A DNA stretch of 64,000 bases from Tetrapyrgos nigripes. Taxonomy: Eukaryota > Basidiomycota > Agaricomycetes > Agaricales > Campanellaceae. This document shows positions 59,407 to 64,000 of this stretch, one piece after another. The stretch's first letter is position 1. Every line of letters starts with the position of its first letter. The DNA is taken from NCBI GenBank assembly GCA_013368315.1, contig JAACJM010000037.1, forward strand, positions 434,001 to 498,000. Direction: 5' to 3'. Below the pieces are notes generated by a model. That model saw only the letters and a program-made list of their open reading frames with translations. It was not told where the DNA came from and did not search any database. Position numbers and translations under genes: made by a program.

Positions 59407-60352
59407 TTTGGTGGATGAGGGGGTTGTTTACTCCCCTCAACGGGTCGCGGGTTTGCGGCGGGATCAGAGACGCCGACCCGTACCCGTACCCGTACCCCCT
59501 AACCCGCCAATAACCCGCATACCCGTGCTTTTCCCTATTCGGTTCTGACATCAGGCTGGTGGAATCCATGGACCATGACGAGTCGACCACTCAAATTCCA
59601 ACAGTTAAACGCTACCCTACTTCCTCCGATACCCGGATACCGTATGTATCTGCATCCGTGCTTCCCGGAGGATATACCGCGGCCGGTAGTAACGATTCCC
59701 CCAGGTTATACAGAAGGCTTTTGAGGGCTCACAGACACCTGATGCCACGAGCAGCACCTATTTGGTGTCCTTGTATTCTGGAAGCCCAAGATTCGATGTG
59801 GCCCAGAATTTCGGCGCCATAGAAAGGAAAACAATTCAGTACAACTGATTGGATTTTTGTCCCAGCGGAAAGCGTACTTGGACTAAATACCTCAGGGGTC
59901 AACAGGGGAGGAGTTTCGAGCAAATAAATTAAACTGGATCCGATGGTAAGTATTGGAAAAGGTGTGTCATTGATGCATGATGCCATCTCATACCGCATAA
60001 GCAATACCTATGCTGAATCTCAAGCGGTAGCGGTTTTCTGGATATCTTCGGAACAACTAGGCCAGCTTTACAAACTCAGAAATGCTACTGAAGAGGTGTA
60101 GAAGCCAGAAGACCCGAAGGATCGTTCCTCGACATCATCATGATCCTCTGTTCCCCGTGCGGCGTTCTATTCCGCCTCTGTTGTTCTATTGTTCCATCCT
60201 CCGTTTGTCCAATCGCACGATCACTGATCCTTCTCGTGTGAAAGACTGAGATTCCTAGACTTCCCGTACTTCTCCGTATAGAGATTAACGATGACTCGAC
60301 ACACTATTGGAACATTACCAAGACTTGACCGTTTGACGTCCAGAGGGACACC
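59407..60352. other. Upstream region of the cyanase gene
   Basis: CCCGTACCCGTACCCGTACC run at 59.48 kb (telomere-unlike short tandem). Higher CpG content than the repeat zones on its left. No gene seen. Confidence 0.4.
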
Positions 60353-60358
60353 TATAAA
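60353..60358 (+). promoter_or_regulatory. TATA box of the cyanase gene
   Basis: TATAAA 74 bp upstream of the ATG at 60427, followed by a leader beginning about 30 bp downstream. Confidence 0.5.
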
Positions 60359-60426
60359 GTCTAGGCTGTGAAAGCCAACTATTTCTCATCTCATCCTATC
60401 GAGTCGCTGACTAAATCCCACACAAA

Positions 60427-61361
60427 ATGTCTCAAGCTGCAGTGAGTGGTGGTGTCTGGATATACTCAAGGTACCCGCGGTCGAGCTCGAATGTCCTTAT
60501 TCGCAGATTATCCCAACCAATTCTGCTCCTTACGCTGCACTTCCTGAGATCAACCAAAAGTTGTTCGAGGCCAAATCCAAGAAAGGCACGTACGATTCCT
60601 TGGTGTTTGTTTTTGTGGCCACACATACTAAACTCGTAATTATAGGCTTGTCCTTTGAAGTACTTGCGAAGGAACTTGGAAAGGACGAAGTCTGGGTTGC
60701 TTCTGCGTTTTACGGCCAGGTCCGTTGTAAACACAGTGGTGTCAGCTGTTTCCAGACTATTCTAATGAGTAACGACACTCTTTTAGGCTAAATTCACAAA
60801 CGAAGAGTTGCAGAAGTTGTCGCAAGTTCTGGGCTTTGACGAGAGTAGCTTGGTTGGTGGATTGGGAGAGCACTGGTGGCCTTACCGTGGACTCGGAACT
60901 ACACCACCTACTGACCCCGTCATCTATCGCCTGTATGAGGTACGCGAGGATTTGTTTTCCTTCCATAAAGCATAACTAACAGAACATCATTTGCTTGCAG
61001 GGAGTCTTGGTGTACGGCCATCCAATCAAAGTGAGCGTCCTTCCCGAAGTTCTGATCCATTAATCCATTCTCGATCCCCTGCTTCACCATCTTGTTAGTC
61101 CATAATACATGAGAAGGTTAGCTCACGTCGTTTTATGCGCTTTATTTCTCTTGACCTCTCACTTTTCATCCAAACATAGTTCGGCGATGGAATCATGTCC
61201 ATGGTTGACTGTAAGATTAACGTCGACAAGAAAGCTGACCCCAAGGGCGACCGTGTAGTCCTTACCTTTGAGTACGTGTCCTGGCCCTTGGGGAATGGTA
61301 TGCTCACTGACTGACTGCCTGGGTCCACAGCGGCAAATTCATGCCATTCAGAAAGTGGTGA
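60427..61361 (+). CDS. cynS: Cyanate hydratase (cyanase), 163 aa
   Basis: Converts cyanate and bicarbonate to carbamate and CO2; the carbamate then yields ammonia. Eight exons: 60427-60441, 60507-60585, 60646-60719, 60787-60939, 61001-61030, 61099-61116, 61180-61271, 61331-61361, closing at 163 codons (family about 150-165). The N-terminal helical domain has [20 protein letters not shown] and [13 protein letters not shown]. The C-terminal catalytic part has [30 protein letters not shown] and the end [10 protein letters not shown]104, E107 and S130 match the catalytic Arg96, Glu99 and Ser122 of the E. coli enzyme. The second intron appears to start with GC instead of GT (at 60586). The protein forms a decamer in known cases and is cytosolic. 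Confidence 0.93.
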
Positions 61362-62702
61362 ATTATTGGTATCAGAGGGGAGAAGCGCCTTATTGATGTT
61401 GTAACTTGTTGTACATTGAGAGTGCTACATAGTCTGTATGATTAGCATGGAACGTGATTGCTTGGGAAATAAAAGTCTTGTCGCTTGGTTTTGTCTTCCC
61501 GCAAAATTTGATTTTATCCTACGGAAGCCTTGGCCTCGAGAAAGAAAGAAAAAAGGTACATAGAACCGCAAAAAAAGCTCGACCGTGTTCGTACTGATGG
61601 GAGTACCGCGGATCGAAGTTCGAATGCAGGACCTTCAGAAAGTACTGCTTATGTACCACTTCAGTCCAGTCTTTTATGGCTGGAATGCAGGGGGGCGTAT
61701 GCTCGGTTGTGTTAAAGGAGATCTACTGAAGTAACAGAACAGTTGAGAAACCGAAACCGAACGAACCAGCGAGAATCATAATTGTCCATTGATTCATCGA
61801 GGGCGGGGCTCATACTGTTCCAAATTCCAATGAATCCAACGAATCCAAGGGAGGCTGAGCTGAGCTACATGCTCCACGATGTCATATGTGTGCGTGTGCG
61901 AAGCATGGCTCTTAGTTCTGTCCCCTCTGGCATCTACAGACACGTAAACGGTAGCGGATTAGTAAGAACTGAGTGCAGATTAGTAACTTGGAGGGAGCGG
62001 AGCTCGAGGGTAAGTAAAACAAAACGAAAGGACTGAAAAAAAGGACATCGGCGAAATAAGCTGTACAAGTCATAATATGTACGATCTGGATATAACTTTT
62101 TCCTGTACTGTATTACTCATGGCCAGAGCATGCGTAGTCAGTCGGATTCCATGAGAATGTCTGGCCACTCTGATGTCATGCCATCGCTCACCAAACTCAC
62201 CTTGCAAATCCTTCAGTTCCAACTTCTTTGCACTATGCACGAGCTGAGCTTCGTTTTGAGCTGCGCTACATACAGTAGAACGGAAACTGCTTTGTTGGGT
62301 TGGAATAAGTATCCTGATAATAATTAATAATCTAATCTCAATGGATTCCTCTTCCTCTTCCTCACAATGGCAGATGTATGTATTCTGTATTCTTCCTTTC
62401 CAAATCCAGTGCACCCAACGTCCACGAGCAACGGCCTGGCCAGATACGAATCTACGATGAAATCACCAATGTTGAGTCGTTTGTCGACTTCATTGAACAT
62501 GAAAGTCAAACGTCGAAGTGTGGATCAAAGTTAACAATGTAGCATCCTGCCAGCTCTCCAAAGTGCTCTTGCAGGGTTTCAGGTTTAGTGGAAAAGGTAG
62601 GAAGTAGATCTAAGTGAAACACCGGGAAGCGGCCGGCGAGGAAAAGCAAGAATCCAGAATCCATGCGCATGTTGGAGCCACAGCCACTTTCCGCCAATGA
62701 GG
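61362..62702. other. No gene seen
   Basis: The first part is the cyanase 3' flank; later short frames on both strands have no motif. Confidence 0.4.
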
Positions 62703-62750
62703 ACTGGGGTAAGGGGCTACTGCTTCGCATGGCAAGTTACGAGGCCCTCC
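62703..62750 (-). repeat. Family A element, 3' end fragment
   Basis: ACTGGGGTAAGGGGCTACTG then CTTCGCATGGCAAGTTACGA and GGCCC; no body follows. Confidence 0.6.
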
Positions 62751-63454
62751 CATATCAATACTAAACTTTCATTCTTATGTCATTAACTACACAGTAGCTA
62801 CTAACCAAGTACTTAGTATGAGCGAAAAGCTGCGAAATAAAGATGTGCATAAAGAAAACTAAAGAAAAGAAGGAGAAAACTGAGACCGACGTCCAATAAT
62901 TAACCACACGCCGCAAAAAAACCAGTACCAACATCAATGTCAACGCCCGACGCCCAGCGTCCCACTGGCATGCAAATGCCAGGTGAAGACCAGGACTAAG
63001 CCAAAACACCAATCACAGAAATAGACACTACCACGCCTCACACTACTCCAAGCTCGTTCCCGACCCCTTTGTTGAAAATTCACTTTTCTGGTCGCATTCG
63101 CAGCTGCAGATGAGGAAACATGCACGAACCGTACTCGGTATTCTGCATTTGCGTGGACTCATAGTAGGGACTCGGAGGATGGGAGCGGGATAGAAACAAC
63201 TATGGCATCTTTTTTGCCATCGATGGGCGCAGCGCTGTACGTAGCTTTTACATCGGTGTCATGGTGTCTCTTCTTTCGAAGCTTTGTTTCTGGAATCACT
63301 GTCTGATAGGGGCAAAAGAAATTTCTACTTATATACAAGCCTCCACCCGGGATAATAGTACCTCAATTGCTACTAAAGTGGGCTACAGCGGTACATAGCG
63401 AGTAAAATGTCTTGGGAAAATGCGGTAGGCGGGGACTTGGACTTGACTTCAACT

Positions 63455-63628
63455 TGACTTAGACGAAACCGACGTCATTCAGGTTTGTCAGCAGTGATCG
63501 GAGATATCCGAGAAGCAGACATTTCGGTTGTCGGGAAGGACAGAGACTTAGGGGTGGGAGATTGAACCCGTGGAAAAGATCTGGTCGCTCTGAGAAACGA
63601 CGACATAAATTGCCTAAAGGCCTCGTAA
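63455..63628 (-). repeat. Family A element, 5' part
   Basis: On the minus strand it starts TTACGAGGCCTTTAGGCAAT, has a B-box-like GGGTTCAATCTCCC, then GTCCTTCCCGACAACCGAAA as in other copies. The end near 63.45 kb is lost. Confidence 0.6.
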
Positions 63629-63776
63629 TGTGCTTCGTATATAAAGACATCATGCGGAAATTCGATAGCCACAAGTGCTGTCTTTCGGCTTGAGTGTGAG
63701 ATAGGACTAGTAGTGACTAAAGAATCAATATATCGATCTTCTGATGGGATCATTGACAAGAACGAGGACTCTCACC

Positions 63777-63899
63777 CCGAAAAGATAAAAATATCCGCTC
63801 GACGGATAGATCACATCACTACTACTGATATAAGATATATCTGTAAAAAAGTGTGTTTCTGTACGCCTTTCTGCCGAGCGGATATTTTTGTATTTTCGG
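63777..63899. mobile_element. 123-bp MITE with 29-bp terminal inverted repeats
   Basis: Left end CCGAAAAGATAAAAATATCC then GCTCGACGG; the reverse of the right end is CCGAAAATACAAAAATATCC then GCTCGGCAG. Three or four differences in 29 bp. Internal sequence is AT-rich with no frame. A related end (TATCCGCTCGACGGATATTT) lies at 50.37-50.41 kb. Confidence 0.65.
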
Positions 63900-64000
63900 C
63901 GTGTCTTTCAACATCGTTGTTAGTTGCTGTAGCTGTATATGTACTGTACGCCACCTGTATGTCGCATACCAATGGATACAATAAATTTTTATTATTTGCA

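Overview
The window looks like a chromosomal region of an agaricomycete (mushroom-forming basidiomycete). The genes carry many short GT-AG introns of about 50-70 bp, and the families seen are typical of that group: a fungal Zn(II)2Cys6 regulator, a DUF6534-type membrane protein, etherase-like (FuA) glutathione transferases, a cyanase, an NB-ARC/TPR NLR and a Helitron. No rRNA, tRNA, CRISPR array or operon was seen. Gene models were assembled by hand from splice sites and reading-frame continuity. No similarity search was run.

Layout. About 1-5.4 kb is a relic-rich, gene-poor stretch with a TIR element (463-1729) and a broken copy of a gene that is intact at 30-32 kb. About 5.8-16.6 kb is the main gene-dense island: a 13-exon Zn2Cys6 transcription factor (minus), a PhnZ-like HD-domain protein (plus), a small NTF2-like hypothetical protein (minus) and a many-exon DUF6534 membrane protein (plus). 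About 16.6-21.6 kb is repeats, including a 1.3 kb TIR element with a visible target duplication and an empty paralogous site. A small secreted protein (minus) and a broken hAT-type transposase lie at 21.6-24.5 kb. About 24.6-29.6 kb holds a tandem array of FuA glutathione transferases: two intact, one with a single premature stop, two shredded. About 30.2-32.4 kb holds a low-complexity orphan protein (minus).

About 33-50 kb is a transposon graveyard. It contains a decayed Helitron (36.3-40.4 kb, minus), a Helitron-type 3' terminus on the opposite strand, a 682-bp near-perfect foldback element, three blocks of tandem repeats, an interrupted LTR-like copy and many short hairpin-ended elements. 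About 50.8-53.8 kb encodes an intact NB-ARC/TPR NLR-like protein. About 54-60 kb is again repeats. A complete 8-exon cyanase gene follows at 60.4-61.4 kb, and the remainder is repeat fragments.

The genes do not form one pathway. Two (the PhnZ-like oxygenase and cyanase) act on small unusual N or P compounds. The GSTs fit detoxification, the NLR fits non-self recognition or programmed cell death, and the rest are regulatory, membrane or unknown. The most unusual signal is a set of short dispersed elements (families A, B and C here) with different bodies but the same two hairpin-bearing ends. One copy interrupts an LTR-like repeat whose uninterrupted counterpart lies elsewhere in the window.
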